A stretch of 64,000 bases of DNA from Bradyrhizobium ottawaense (GTDB lineage Bacteria > Pseudomonadota > Alphaproteobacteria > Rhizobiales > Xanthobacteraceae): NCBI RefSeq assembly GCF_900099825.1, contig NZ_LT629693.1:1984001-2048000 (forward strand). The letters run 5' to 3'. Positions within the stretch are counted from its first letter, which is position 1. Every line of letters begins with the position of its first letter. Shown in pieces: positions 16,246 to 24,922 of this stretch. Position numbers and translations under genes: made by a program. The notes below the pieces were generated by a model. The model made no database searches and was not told the DNA's origin. It saw only the letters and a program-made list of their open reading frames with translations.

Positions 16246-17181
16246 TTAATCCCTGTTGATGGCGGGCTGGGACAAATAGGCCAGCAGCTTCATCTCGCGG
16301 CGGCCGCGCGTCACCGTATCCAGCACCAGCCCGGACGAGACCGACAGCACCGCCAGGATCATCAGGCCCATCGACAGCACCGCGGTCGGCAGCCGCGGTA
16401 CGAGACCTATCTCGAGATAGGTGACGACGACGGGGATCGCGAGCCCGATCGAGACCAGCATCAGGAAGATGCCGATCACGGTGAAGAACCGCAGCGGCTT
16501 TTCCGACCGGTACAGTTTCAGGATGGTGCCGAGAATCCGGAAACCGTCTTGCCAGGTGTTCAGCTTGCTGACCGAACCTTCCGGCCGCGCGTAATACGGC
16601 GTCTCGATTTCGATAGCCGGCAACGCCAGTTCGAGCGCGTGGACGCTGAGTTCGGTTTCGATCTCGAAGCCGTCGGACAGCACCGGAAAGGATTTGACGA
16701 AGCGGCGCGAGAACACGCGGTAGCCGGACAGGATGTCCTTGAAGGCCTGGCCGAACACCGTCGAAAGGAAGCTGGTCAGCATCCAGTTGCCGGTGCGGTG
16801 GCCTGGCCGGTAGGCGGCGACCGACTGGTCGACGCGAAAGCCCACCACCATGTCGAGATGATCGCTGACCAGGCGATCGATCATGTGCGGAGCGCTCGGG
16901 GCGTCATAGGTCGCATCGCCATCGACCAGCACATAGACGTCGGCGTCGATGTCAGCGAACATGCGCCGGACCACATGGCCCTTGCCCTGGCGGCGCTCGC
17001 TGCGCACCACCGCCCCGGCCGCGCGCGCCATCTCGACGGTGCGGTCCCTTGAATTGTTGTCGTAGACGAATATCTCGGCCGCCGGCAGCGCCTTTCGAAA
17101 GTCGGCGACCACGGTCGCTACCGCGGTTTCCTCGTTGAAGCAGGGCACCAGAACCGCAACCCGCAACGCTGGTGTCGTCAT
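16246..17181 (-). CDS. Family 2 glycosyltransferase, dolichyl/polyprenyl-phosphate type
   Basis: A 311-residue inner-membrane enzyme. The GT-A domain at residues 1-220 has VLVPCFNEE at the N-terminus, VYDNNSRDRT, the metal-binding DGDATYD and the DILSGYRVFSRRF acceptor-side motif. Two hydrophobic helices near residues 230-300 (FFTVIGIFLMLVSIGLAIPVVV and LSMGLMILAVLSVSSGLVL) anchor it. This layout fits polyprenyl-phosphate glycosyltransferases (DPM1/GtrB-like), which make lipid-linked sugars for later transfer. No partner flippase lies nearby, so the sugar is unknown. Confidence 0.88.
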   Translation of the reverse strand: MTTPALRVAVLVPCFNEETAVATVVADFRKALPAAEIFVYDNNSRDRTVEMARAAGAVVRSERRQGKGHVVRRMFADIDADVYVLVDGDATYDAPSAPHMIDRLVSDHLDMVVGFRVDQSVAAYRPGHRTGNWMLTSFLSTVFGQAFKDILSGYRVFSRRFVKSFPVLSDGFEIETELSVHALELALPAIEIETPYYARPEGSVSKLNTWQDGFRILGTILKLYRSEKPLRFFTVIGIFLMLVSIGLAIPVVVTYLEIGLVPRLPTAVLSMGLMILAVLSVSSGLVLDTVTRGRREMKLLAYLSQPAINRD

Positions 17182-17273
17182 CGCAGGCCCGCCGAATCAC
17201 GTTTGTCCATGGGGCGTTTATACCGCAATCGGGCTTTGGCCGGTTGTGCGAAGGCGGCGTAATTCACGACCGC

Positions 17274-17762
17274 TCAGCGCCAGGTCGAAACCGGCGTCAC
17301 GCCGTCGAGCACTTCCGCGATCCGCAGCCGCGTACCCGTGGTGGTATCCGCCGGCAGCGCGGTTGCATCGTAGAATCCGCACTCCACGATCTCGCGGTTC
17401 GGCTCCGGCAGGCGGTCCTGCCGGAACTGCCTGACCACATAGACCGCTACATGGTCGCGGGGCGATACGTGGCTGTTGAAGAACAGGCCATGCAGGGCCG
17501 GTTCGCCGACCAGTTCGATCCGCCCCTCCTCGATCAGTTCGCGCCGCAGGGATTCGAGGAAGCTCTCGCCGACCTCGACACCGCCGCCCGGCAGATGCCA
17601 GCCGGACACGTAACTGTGCCGGACCAGAAATACCCTGTCATCGGCATCCAGCACGACACCGCGAACGCCGAGCGTCATGCCGCGGGCGATCCGCCAGTAA
17701 AGATGAAACACCTGCCGCAATTGCGGCTCGATACGCTTTCGCAAGGTTTGCAGAGCGGTCAC
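17274..17762 (-). CDS. Nudix hydrolase
   Basis: A 162-residue cytoplasmic protein with a full Nudix box: GGGVEVGESFLESLRRELIE followed by EGRIEL, giving the G-x5-E-x7-RE-x2-E pattern, preceded by FLVRHSYVSGWHLPGG. The N-terminal arm (RIEPQLRQVFHLYWRIARGMTLGVRGVVLD) is typical of alphaproteobacterial Nudix proteins of unknown substrate. It is divergent from the metallophosphoesterase, with about 95 bases between starts. Confidence 0.88.
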   Translation of the reverse strand: MTALQTLRKRIEPQLRQVFHLYWRIARGMTLGVRGVVLDADDRVFLVRHSYVSGWHLPGGGVEVGESFLESLRRELIEEGRIELVGEPALHGLFFNSHVSPRDHVAVYVVRQFRQDRLPEPNREIVECGFYDATALPADTTTGTRLRIAEVLDGVTPVSTWR

Positions 17763-17856
17763 AGATCCCCCGGATGGACAGACGTCACGTTTGATCCTTA
17801 TATCTCAGCATGATCGCGCGACAGCTCCATATCACGGGCCAGCCGGCGGAATGCCT

Positions 17857-18744
17857 ATGACAGCCTTCACGCTGGCGCATCTGTCCGACCCGCATCTGCC
17901 GCCGCTGCCGGCGGCCCGCCTGCGCGATCTCGCCGGCAAGCGTGCGCTGGGTTATCTGAACTGGACCCGCAACCGCCACAAATATCACCGGCGCGAGGTG
18001 CTGGATGCGCTGGTCGCCGACATGCAGGCGCAGCGGCCGGACCATATCGCCGTGACCGGCGACCTGGTCAATCTTGCCCTCGAAGCGGAATTCGCCCCCG
18101 CGCAGGCCTGGCTCGAAGGCGTCGGCGCGCCGCAGCATGTCACCGTCATTCCCGGCAATCACGACGCGTATGTGCGCGCCACGCAACATCGTTTCGCCGG
18201 CGCCTTCGGCGACTATCTGCGCGGCGACGCCGGAACGGAAGGTGAAGCGTTTCCGTTCCTGCGCCGGCGCGGCCCGCTGGCGCTGATCGGCGTGTCCTCG
18301 GCGGTGCCGACGCCGCCGCTGATGGCGACCGGCAGGCTCGGCCGCGCGCAGCTCGACACGCTCGACCGTCAGCTTTCGCAATTGTCGGCTGAAGACGCCT
18401 TCCGGGTGCTGCTGGTGCATCATCCCCTGCACTCGAAGTCCCGCATGAAGCGGCTGACCGATTCGAGCGGCTTGCGCGCGGTGCTGAAGGCGCGCGGCGC
18501 CGATCTGGTGCTGCACGGCCACGACCATATCCATTCGACGATGTGGGTCGAAGGGTCCGACAAGCAGATTCCTGCGATCGGCGTTCCCTCCGCATCGGCG
18601 CTGGCGCACCGGCATTATCCGGCCGCGGCGTATAATCTGTTCTCGATCGAACGCGACGGCAACCAATGGCGTTGCTTGCAGACCGTGCGCGGCATCACGG
18701 ATGGTCTGCGCGTCGAGGAAATCAGGCGGACGCAACTCATCTGA
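17857..18744 (+). CDS. Metallophosphoesterase (calcineurin-like)
   Basis: A 295-residue cytoplasmic phosphoesterase with all the dimetal motifs in order: LSDPHLPPLP, VTGDLVN, IPGNHDAY, VHHPLHSKS and LHGHDHIHS. This set resembles cyclic-nucleotide phosphodiesterases and related hydrolases. The start at ATG 17857 is preceded six bases upstream by GGCGGA; ATG 17851 and more distant in-frame starts are possible. The substrate is not evident. Confidence 0.87.
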   Translation: MTAFTLAHLSDPHLPPLPAARLRDLAGKRALGYLNWTRNRHKYHRREVLDALVADMQAQRPDHIAVTGDLVNLALEAEFAPAQAWLEGVGAPQHVTVIPGNHDAYVRATQHRFAGAFGDYLRGDAGTEGEAFPFLRRRGPLALIGVSSAVPTPPLMATGRLGRAQLDTLDRQLSQLSAEDAFRVLLVHHPLHSKSRMKRLTDSSGLRAVLKARGADLVLHGHDHIHSTMWVEGSDKQIPAIGVPSASALAHRHYPAAAYNLFSIERDGNQWRCLQTVRGITDGLRVEEIRRTQLI

Positions 18745-18745
18745 C

Positions 18746-18855
18746 GTCATTGCCTGCAACAAACGCGAAGCGTTTGTGCAAGGGAGCACCGCGACGAAGC
18801 AATCCACTCTTCGTCGTGCGGCAAGATGGATTGCTTCGCTTCGCTCGCAATGACG
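18746..18855. repeat. Intergenic repeat (GTCATTGC ... GCAATGAC type)
   Basis: Begins GTCATTGCCTGC and ends TTGCTTCGCTTCGCTCGCAATGAC, with inner hairpins such as AAACGCGAAGCGTTT. Related pieces lie at 24788-24832 and 38886-38940. Confidence 0.75.
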
Positions 18856-18856
18856 G

Positions 18857-19411
18857 TCAGAGATTCCGCAAGCTCGCGAACAACGCCAGCGCGAACAGTG
18901 CCAGCACGCCGAAGAGGAAGCCGAGCACGAACGTGCCGAACCCGCGGCGGCGTGGCTTTGGCTCCGCCACCGGCTCGGCCAGCGGCGTTGCCACCATCGC
19001 ATGCTCGCGCTCGATCATGCGGCGTGCGACATAACTGGTGACGGCATCGACGATGACGGGCACGTCATGCGATTCGGCGAGCACGATGCGGCCGAACCTG
19101 GTGTCCTGCACGAAGCGATAGATCCGCTTGTCGCGCCCCATCACGACATGGGCGACCACGTCGATCCACAGCCTCGGCGTTTCGCCCTGGCTGACGCCGC
19201 GATCGAACAAGTCGACCTTCTCCGGCACCTGGGCAAACAGCGGATCGAGCGCCTCGTTCAGGATCTCGAGCCGCGCGACTTCGGCGTCGCGCAGTTCGAC
19301 GACGACGCCGGTGCGATCGGCGGCCTCGATCCGGGCCTGGCGCAACGCGTCGCGCAGCCGCGTCGGTCGCGTTTCGCGGGCCTCGTTGCCGGTGTTCTGC
19401 GCGTCTGACAT
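18857..19411 (-). CDS. Conserved hypothetical protein with C-terminal membrane anchor
   Basis: A 184-residue protein starting at ATG 19411 (MSDAQNTG), preferred over an in-frame TTG six bases upstream. Residues 20-145 form a soluble mixed alpha/beta region (RLWIDVVAHVVMGRDKRIYRFVQDT). A basic PKPRRRG turn then leads to one hydrophobic helix (TFVLGFLFGVLALFALALFASL) ending two residues before the C-terminus. This is a tail-anchored layout with the domain in the cytoplasm. I do not recognise a characterised function. Confidence 0.7.
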   Translation of the reverse strand: MSDAQNTGNEARETRPTRLRDALRQARIEAADRTGVVVELRDAEVARLEILNEALDPLFAQVPEKVDLFDRGVSQGETPRLWIDVVAHVVMGRDKRIYRFVQDTRFGRIVLAESHDVPVIVDAVTSYVARRMIEREHAMVATPLAEPVAEPKPRRRGFGTFVLGFLFGVLALFALALFASLRNL

Positions 19412-19584
19412 TTGCAAGCCGCCTTTGTCCTGAAGGGGGTGGGCCCGGTTAACCTATCAGTAACCGCAACTAGCGCAAAGGTCTTTTATTTTCAATGGCT
19501 TACGGCGTCGCCAGCCTCAGGACTCACCGAACACAAGCAAGCGCAAGGCGAAGGAGACGATCGTTCGGCCTGTCCGCAAATTGC

Positions 19585-19620
19585 AGGCGGCCCCACCCGG
19601 AAATCCGGATGGGGCCGCCT
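19585..19620. terminator. Strong hairpin between the tail-anchored protein and DUF4170
   Basis: AGGCGGCCCC and GGGGCCGCCT form a near-perfect stem of about 16 pairs with a short AAT-centred loop. It lies 40 bases past the DUF4170 stop on the minus strand, so it may end the aceA-DUF4170 transcript. The following T-run is weak. Confidence 0.55.
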
Positions 19621-19660
19621 GTCCTTGGCGTTTCCCTAGATTCTAGTTGCAGCCGGCCGA

Positions 19661-19867
19661 TCAGGCCGAGACGCGCGAGGGCTCTTCCACGATCGAAAAG
19701 CGTACGCCGGCCTTGTGACGGTTCTCTTCAGAAACCGTACGCCAGGCGTCCTCGGCTTCCTTGCGGGTCTTGAACGGACCCTGCACCTGGGCCGAGCCTT
19801 CCACGAGCTTGTGGAAGTTCATCGATCCGAACTCGCCGCCAATCACCCAGAAATTGCTGTTCGTCAT
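19661..19867 (-). CDS. DUF4170 small protein
   Basis: A 68-residue protein. The pattern NFWVIGGEFGSMNFHKLVEG, then GPFKTRKEAEDAWRTVSEENRHKA, matches the DUF4170 family, small soluble alphaproteobacterial proteins of unknown role. It starts 21 bases after isocitrate lyase in the same direction, which suggests one transcript. A functional link with the glyoxylate cycle is only suggested by position. Confidence 0.8.
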   Translation of the reverse strand: MTNSNFWVIGGEFGSMNFHKLVEGSAQVQGPFKTRKEAEDAWRTVSEENRHKAGVRFSIVEEPSRVSA

Positions 19868-19888
19868 GGTCGTCTCCTATCGTTACCG

Positions 19889-21529
19889 TTAGCCGAACTG
19901 GTTCATCGTGTTGTGGGCGCCGCCCGCCTTCAGCGCGGCTTCCCCGGCGAAGTATTCCTTGTGATCGTCGCCGATATCGGAGCCGGCCATGTTCTGATGC
20001 TTGGCGCAGGCGATACCCTGACGGATCTCCTGGCGCTGAACATTCTTCACATAGCCCAGCATGCCCTGCTCGCCGAAATACTCCCTCGCGAGATTGTCGG
20101 TCGACAGCGCTGCCGTGTGATAGGTCGGCAACGTGATCAGATGGTGGAAGATGCCGGCACGCTTGGCCGAATCGGCCTGGAAGGTGCGGATACGCTCGTC
20201 GGCTTCAATGGCCAGCGGCGTATCGTCGTATTCCACCTTCATCAGCTCGGCACGATTGTACTTGCTGACATCCTTGCCGGCTTCCTTCATCGCGTCGTAG
20301 ACCTGCCAACGGAAGTTGAGCGTCCAGTTGAACGAGGGCGAGTTGTTGTAGGCCAGCTTCGCGTTCGGAATGACCTCGCGGATGCGGTCGACCATCTTGG
20401 CGATCTGCTCGATATGCGGCTTCTCGGTCTCGATCCACAACAGGTCGGCACCGTTCTGCAGCGAGGTGATGCTGTCGAGCACGCAGCGGTCTTCGCCGGT
20501 GCCGGCGCGGAACTGGTAGAGGTTGCTGGGCAGCCGCTTCGGACGCATCATCTTGCCGTTGCGGTTGATGATGACATCGCCATTGCGGGCGTTGTCGGCC
20601 GTCACTTCCTCGCAATCGAGGAAGCTGTTGTACTGATCGCCGAGGTCGCCGGGCTTGTGGCTGACAGCGATCTGCTGCGTGAGGCCGGCACCCAGCGAGT
20701 CGGTACGGGTCACGATGACGCCGTCTTCGACGCCCAGTTCGAGGAACGCGTGGCGGCAGGCACGAATCTTCGCGATGAAGACCTCGTGCGGCACGGTCAC
20801 CTTGCCGTCCTGGTGGCCGCACTGCTTTTCGTCAGACACCTGGTTTTCGATCTGCAGGGCGCATGCGCCCGCCTCGATCATCTTCTTGGCGAGCAGATAG
20901 GTCGCCTCGGCATTGCCGAAGCCGGCGTCGATGTCGGCGATGACGGGCACGACATGGGTCTGGAAGTTGTCGATCTTTTCGATCAGCGCCGTTTCCTTTG
21001 CCTTGTCGCCGGCCTTGCGGGCGGCGTCGAGGTTGCGGAAAATATCGTTGAGCTCACGGGAGTCCGCCTGACGGAGGAAGGTGTAGAGCTCTTCGATCAG
21101 CGCCGGCACCGAGGTCTTCTCGTGCATCGACTGATCCGGAAGCGGTCCGAACTCGGAGCGAAGTGCTGCGATCATCCAGCCGGACAGATACAGATAGCGG
21201 CGATCGGTCTTGCCGCCGAAATGCTTCTTGACCGAAATCAGCTTCTGCTGCGCGATGAAGCCATGCCAGCAACCGAGCGACTGGGTGTATTTGGTGGGAT
21301 CGGCGTCATAGGCAGCCATATCGCTGCGCATCAGCGCCGCGGTGTACCGGGCGATGTCCAGGCCGGTCTTGAAGCGGTTCTGCAGACGCATGCGCGCCAC
21401 GGCTTCGGCGGTGACGCCGTTCCAGGTCGGCTGGGTCTTGAGAAGCGCCTCGGCAGCTCCAAGCTCGCTCAGATAGGAAGCCGGTCCCTGGATAGCCTGG
21501 TCGCCGATGCCGCGTGGCTGATAGTTCAT
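19889..21529 (-). CDS. aceA: Isocitrate lyase
   Basis: A 546-residue enzyme that splits isocitrate into glyoxylate and succinate, the entry step of the glyoxylate bypass needed on acetate and fatty acids. The catalytic loop KQCGHQDGKV has its Cys at residue 237, and the metal site DIDAGFGN spans 199-206. KQCGH instead of KKCGH, with the longer chain, is the subgroup found in pseudomonads and rhizobia. It is divergent from a RamB/ScfR-type regulator 180 bases away and is followed by DUF4170. Regulation by that neighbour is inferred. Confidence 0.97.
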   Translation of the reverse strand: MNYQPRGIGDQAIQGPASYLSELGAAEALLKTQPTWNGVTAEAVARMRLQNRFKTGLDIARYTAALMRSDMAAYDADPTKYTQSLGCWHGFIAQQKLISVKKHFGGKTDRRYLYLSGWMIAALRSEFGPLPDQSMHEKTSVPALIEELYTFLRQADSRELNDIFRNLDAARKAGDKAKETALIEKIDNFQTHVVPVIADIDAGFGNAEATYLLAKKMIEAGACALQIENQVSDEKQCGHQDGKVTVPHEVFIAKIRACRHAFLELGVEDGVIVTRTDSLGAGLTQQIAVSHKPGDLGDQYNSFLDCEEVTADNARNGDVIINRNGKMMRPKRLPSNLYQFRAGTGEDRCVLDSITSLQNGADLLWIETEKPHIEQIAKMVDRIREVIPNAKLAYNNSPSFNWTLNFRWQVYDAMKEAGKDVSKYNRAELMKVEYDDTPLAIEADERIRTFQADSAKRAGIFHHLITLPTYHTAALSTDNLAREYFGEQGMLGYVKNVQRQEIRQGIACAKHQNMAGSDIGDDHKEYFAGEAALKAGGAHNTMNQFG

Positions 21530-21633
21530 TTGCGTGATCCTTTAATCGACATTCTTGACAGTGCATTGCGAAACGTGCCGAGAGGTAAACGCTAAAAAGC
21601 TAAATTCGTATAGTCTGCTTGCGTTTGAATGGT

Positions 21634-21692
21634 GATGTTGTGTAACATCTAAACTTGTCATAGATGTCATTTTGTAAAGTTAGTCACAAAAT
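21634..21692. promoter_or_regulatory. Stacked inverted repeats in the aceA-regulator intergenic region
   Basis: Three dyads lie in 59 AT-rich bases: GATGTT-4-AACATC (21634-21649), ACATCTA-9-TAGATGT (21645-21667) and ATTTTGT-10-ACAAAAT (21669-21692). The first two overlap. They sit between the divergent starts at 21529 and 21710, close to the regulator start. Such a cluster is a likely operator region for the adjacent regulator; which dyad matters cannot be decided by eye. Confidence 0.5.
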
Positions 21693-21709
21693 GGGTCAGG
21701 AAAGCTGTC

Positions 21710-23155
21710 ATGCCCGCTGATTCCGGAAAGAAGCTGTTTGTCGGGCCGAGATTCCGGCGAATCCGCCAGCAACTCGGCCTGTCGCAGACCCAGATCGCCG
21801 AGGGGCTTGGCATTTCTCCGAGCTATATCAACCTGATAGAGCGCAATCAGCGCCCGGTTACGGCGCAGATCCTGCTCCGGCTGGCCGAGACCTATGACCT
21901 CGATCTGCGCGATCTCGCCACCGCCGACGAGGATCGCTTCTTTGCCGAGCTGAACGAAATCTTCTCCGATCCGCTGTTCCGCCAGATCGACCTGCCGAAG
22001 CAGGAACTCCGCGACCTCGCCGAACTGTGCCCCGGCGTGACCCATTCCCTGCAACGGCTCTACGCCGCCTATACCGAAGCCCGCCGCGGCGAGACGCTGG
22101 TGGCGGCGCAAATGGCCGACCGCGACGAGGGAAGCCGATTCGAAGCCAACCCGATCGAGCGTGTGCGCGACCTGATCGAGGCCAACCGCAATTATTTCCC
22201 CGAGCTCGAAACCGCCGCGGAAAACCTCCGCGACGAACTCAACGTGCCGGCCGAAGGCCTGTTCGCCGCACTGGCGGCGCGCTTGCGCGAAAAGCATTCG
22301 ATCGTCACCCGCATTATGCCGGTCGACGTGATGCGCGAGACGTTGCGGCGGTTCGACCGTCATCGCCGGCAACTGCTGATTTCCGAGTTGGTCGATGGCT
22401 CGGGGCGCAGCTTCCAGCTCGCGCTGCAGATCGGTTTGACCGAATCCAGCACCGCCATCGACGCCATCGTCAACCGCGCCGGCCCGCTCGACGACACGCC
22501 ACGCCGGCTCTACCGGATTACGCTGGCGAATTATTTCGCCGCGGCTGCGATGATGCCCTATCAGGCGTTTCACGCCGCCGCCGAAGCGCTGAGCTACGAC
22601 GTCCATGTGCTGGCGCAGCGCTTCAATGCCGGCTTCGAACAGGTCTGCCATCGCCTGACCACGCTGCAGCGGCCGAATGCGCGCGGCGTGCCGTTCTTCC
22701 TGCTGCGCGTCGACAATGCCGGCAATGTCTCCAAGCGGTTTTCTTCCGGCACGTTTCCGTTTTCGAAATTCGGCGGCACCTGCCCGCTGTGGAACGTGCA
22801 TTCGACCTTCGACACGCCGGACCGACTGCTCCGCCAGGTGATCGAACTGCCGGACGGCACCCGCTATTTCTCGATCGCGCAGATGGTGCGCCGCCCGGTG
22901 GCGCCGCATCCGCAGCCGCAGCCGCGCTTTGCGATCGGGCTCGGTTGCGAAATCCGCCACGCGACCAAACTCGTCTACGCTGCCGGAATGGATCTGGAGA
23001 AGGCCGAGGGGACGCCGATCGGCGTCAACTGCCGGCTCTGCGAACGCGAAAACTGCAGCCAGCGCGCCGAGCCGCCGATCACGCGGACGCTGATCCTGGA
23101 CGAGAACACGCGGCGGGTGTCGTCGTTCGCGTTCAGTAACGCAAGAGAGTTGTGA
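21710..23155 (+). CDS. XRE-family regulator of the RamB/ScfR type (HTH, IrrE-like and DUF2083 domains)
   Basis: A 481-residue regulator. Residues 8-70 are an XRE helix-turn-helix (RFRRIRQQLGLSQTQIAEGL, then SPSYINLIERNQRPVT). The middle is an IrrE/ImmA-like segment in which I see no HExxH, so it is probably a sensor and not a protease. The C-terminus has the DUF2083 cysteine cluster GVNCRLCERENCSQRAEPP. Known members (RamB, ScfR) control acetate, propionate and glyoxylate genes in response to acyl-CoA status. Its divergent placement next to aceA supports the same job here. Confidence 0.88.
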   Translation: MPADSGKKLFVGPRFRRIRQQLGLSQTQIAEGLGISPSYINLIERNQRPVTAQILLRLAETYDLDLRDLATADEDRFFAELNEIFSDPLFRQIDLPKQELRDLAELCPGVTHSLQRLYAAYTEARRGETLVAAQMADRDEGSRFEANPIERVRDLIEANRNYFPELETAAENLRDELNVPAEGLFAALAARLREKHSIVTRIMPVDVMRETLRRFDRHRRQLLISELVDGSGRSFQLALQIGLTESSTAIDAIVNRAGPLDDTPRRLYRITLANYFAAAAMMPYQAFHAAAEALSYDVHVLAQRFNAGFEQVCHRLTTLQRPNARGVPFFLLRVDNAGNVSKRFSSGTFPFSKFGGTCPLWNVHSTFDTPDRLLRQVIELPDGTRYFSIAQMVRRPVAPHPQPQPRFAIGLGCEIRHATKLVYAAGMDLEKAEGTPIGVNCRLCERENCSQRAEPPITRTLILDENTRRVSSFAFSNAREL

Positions 23156-23198
23156 GCCATCTAATCCGCTAATCCTTTAGCTTGGACAGGACAATCGA

Positions 23199-24419
23199 AT
23201 GTTCGTCTCATTCTTCCCGCGCCCAAAGTTGTTCTTCATCTCCGCGATCGTGTGGACCGCGCTGGCGATGACACTCTGGTACAGTTTTGCCGCCGAGTTG
23301 ATCGGCTCGTCGGCACCCGGGGTCGTCGGCGTCGATATGTTCTGGACGGCGCGCTCGCTGTGGTTCGATCTTTATTTTGTGCTGAGCGTCGCTGTCTTCA
23401 CCGGCTTCTGGATGTGGTTCGCGCCGCATCCCTGGACGCCATGGTCGATCGTGGGCTCGGCGCTGATCCTGTTCGCCACTTACTTTCAAGTTCAGGTAAA
23501 CGTCGCCATCAACGCCTGGTTCGGGCCGTTCTACGATCTGGTCCAGGCCGCGCTTGCGAAAACGAGGCCGGTGACGCTGCCGGAGTTCTACGGCCACATA
23601 TCGACCTTCGCCTCCATCGCCGTGGTCGCGGTCGTGGCCGGCGTGATGACGCGCTTCTTCGTCAGCCATTACATCTTCCGCTGGCGCACCGCGATGAACG
23701 ACTTCTACATCGCCAACTGGCCGCGGCTGCGCACCATCGAGGGTGCCTCGCAGCGCGTGCAGGAAGACACCATGCGGTTTGCCAGCACCATGGAAAGTCT
23801 CGCTGTCGAACTCATCAGTGCCAGCATGACGCTGCTGGCGTTCCTGCCGGTGCTGATGAAGCTCTCCAGCAGCGTCACGGAGCTGCCGCTGGTCGGCTCC
23901 ATCGCCTATCCACTGGTCATTGCTGCGGTGCTCTGGTCCGTGCTCGGAACCGGTTTGCTGGCGTTGATCGGCATCAAGCTGCCCGGCATTGAGTTCTTCA
24001 ACCAGCGGGTCGAAGCTGCCTACCGCAAGGAACTGGTGCTCGGCGAAGACGACACGGCCCGTGCCGATCCACCGACCCTCAACGAGCTGTTCATCAACAT
24101 TCGCCGGAACTATTTCCGGCTTTATCTGAACTTCCTGTACTTCAACGTCGGCCGCATCGTTTATCTGCAGATTGACGCCGTTTTCGCCTACATCCTGCTG
24201 GGACCCACCATCGTGGCCGGCAACATCACGCTTGGCACCATGAACCAGATCATCAGAGCGTTCGGGCAGGTCCGAACCTCGTTTCAATATCTGATCACCT
24301 CCTGGAGCACCATCGTCGATCTGATCTCGATCTATAATCGCCTGCGTGCATTCGAGGCCACGCTCCACGGCGAACCGCTGCTCTCGATCGAGTCCGTGGC
24401 GGACCCGGCGGGGTTGTGA
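23199..24419 (+). CDS. sbmA: SbmA/BacA family peptide transporter
   Basis: A 406-residue inner-membrane protein, the same length as SbmA. It starts [13 protein letters not shown] and has about seven membrane helices. The loop [29 protein letters not shown] and the later [21 protein letters not shown] and [21 protein letters not shown] are hallmark SbmA/BacA segments. No ATP-binding domain is fused, unlike BclA. The family imports peptides, including proline-rich antimicrobials and, in legume symbionts, host NCR peptides, using the proton gradient. It is separated from the regulator gene by 43 bases. Confidence 0.9.
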   Translation: MFVSFFPRPKLFFISAIVWTALAMTLWYSFAAELIGSSAPGVVGVDMFWTARSLWFDLYFVLSVAVFTGFWMWFAPHPWTPWSIVGSALILFATYFQVQVNVAINAWFGPFYDLVQAALAKTRPVTLPEFYGHISTFASIAVVAVVAGVMTRFFVSHYIFRWRTAMNDFYIANWPRLRTIEGASQRVQEDTMRFASTMESLAVELISASMTLLAFLPVLMKLSSSVTELPLVGSIAYPLVIAAVLWSVLGTGLLALIGIKLPGIEFFNQRVEAAYRKELVLGEDDTARADPPTLNELFINIRRNYFRLYLNFLYFNVGRIVYLQIDAVFAYILLGPTIVAGNITLGTMNQIIRAFGQVRTSFQYLITSWSTIVDLISIYNRLRAFEATLHGEPLLSIESVADPAGL

Positions 24420-24479
24420 TTCGGTTTTGGTCATCATCGCGAGTCACCGGGGCGGCGTCAGGCGCCGCCCCAAGCCGCT

Positions 24480-24743
24480 TCAATCCGCGAGCGCGAACGC
24501 CTTGCACCAGCCATCCTTGCTGACCTCCCCCTCCACCACCTTGCAGCCGCTTGGCGGCTCGAACAGCGTGCATAATCCGCAGCTATAAATGCCGTTTGGC
24601 GTGTCCCGATACTCGGCCTGCTGCCGTGTCATCTTGTCCGACGCTTCGGCATGCGCGATCCGGGACCAAAGCCCCGCCGTTGCAACCCCGGCCGCCGCGC
24701 GCATGATCTTTCGCCGCGAGGGGTTCGATCGCTGTTCAGCCAT
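24480..24743 (-). CDS. High-potential iron-sulfur protein (HiPIP), Tat-exported
   Basis: An 87-residue protein. A twin-arginine signal (SRRKIMRAAAGVATAGLW, cut near AHA) precedes a small domain with four cysteines at residues 55, 58, 67 and 80 in the HiPIP pattern CxxC, C, GWC. Tyr 45 and the motif GEVSKDGWCKAF are typical. HiPIPs carry a [4Fe-4S] cluster that shuttles one electron in the periplasm between quinol oxidoreductases and terminal oxidases or photosystems. The start at ATG 24743 gives the Tat signal; a longer frame adds nothing recognisable. Confidence 0.88.
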   Translation of the reverse strand: MAEQRSNPSRRKIMRAAAGVATAGLWSRIAHAEASDKMTRQQAEYRDTPNGIYSCGLCTLFEPPSGCKVVEGEVSKDGWCKAFALAD

Positions 24744-24787
24744 GAGGCTTCTCCTGTCGTTGCGCGGATATTGTAATGCGCTCTCCC

Positions 24788-24832
24788 CGTCATTGCGAGC
24801 CAACGGGTCGCGCGAACGCGCGCCCGATGACG
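24788..24832. repeat. Intergenic repeat fragment (GTCATTGCGAGCCAACGGGTCGCGCG type)
   Basis: The segment has the motif GTCATTGCGAGCCAACGGGTCGCGCGAACGCGCGCCCGATGAC, a self-complementary unit with ends GTCAT and ATGAC. The same core appears inverted near 50509-50541. Confidence 0.75.
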
Positions 24833-24874
24833 GTTGATGGATACAACTTCGCATTCTCGCGGCGCATCAAACAG

Positions 24875-24902
24875 AAAGGCCCGCCGTCAAGGCGGGCCTT
24901 TT
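24875..24902 (-). terminator. Rho-independent terminator of the PRC-barrel gene
   Basis: AAAGGCCCGCC, a GTCAA loop and GGCGGGCCTTTT form a perfect 11-pair stem with A and T runs on both sides. It lies 20 bases past the stop of the PRC-barrel gene. Confidence 0.85.
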
Positions 24903-24922
24903 GTCGACGGATCGCGCGAAGA

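Noticed and set aside
19715..21595. 626-codon plus-strand open frame
   Set aside because: Antisense to isocitrate lyase and DUF4170, both with diagnostic motifs.
22300..22500. Metalloprotease activity in the IrrE-like part of the RamB/ScfR-type regulator
   Set aside because: No HExxH motif is visible in this region.
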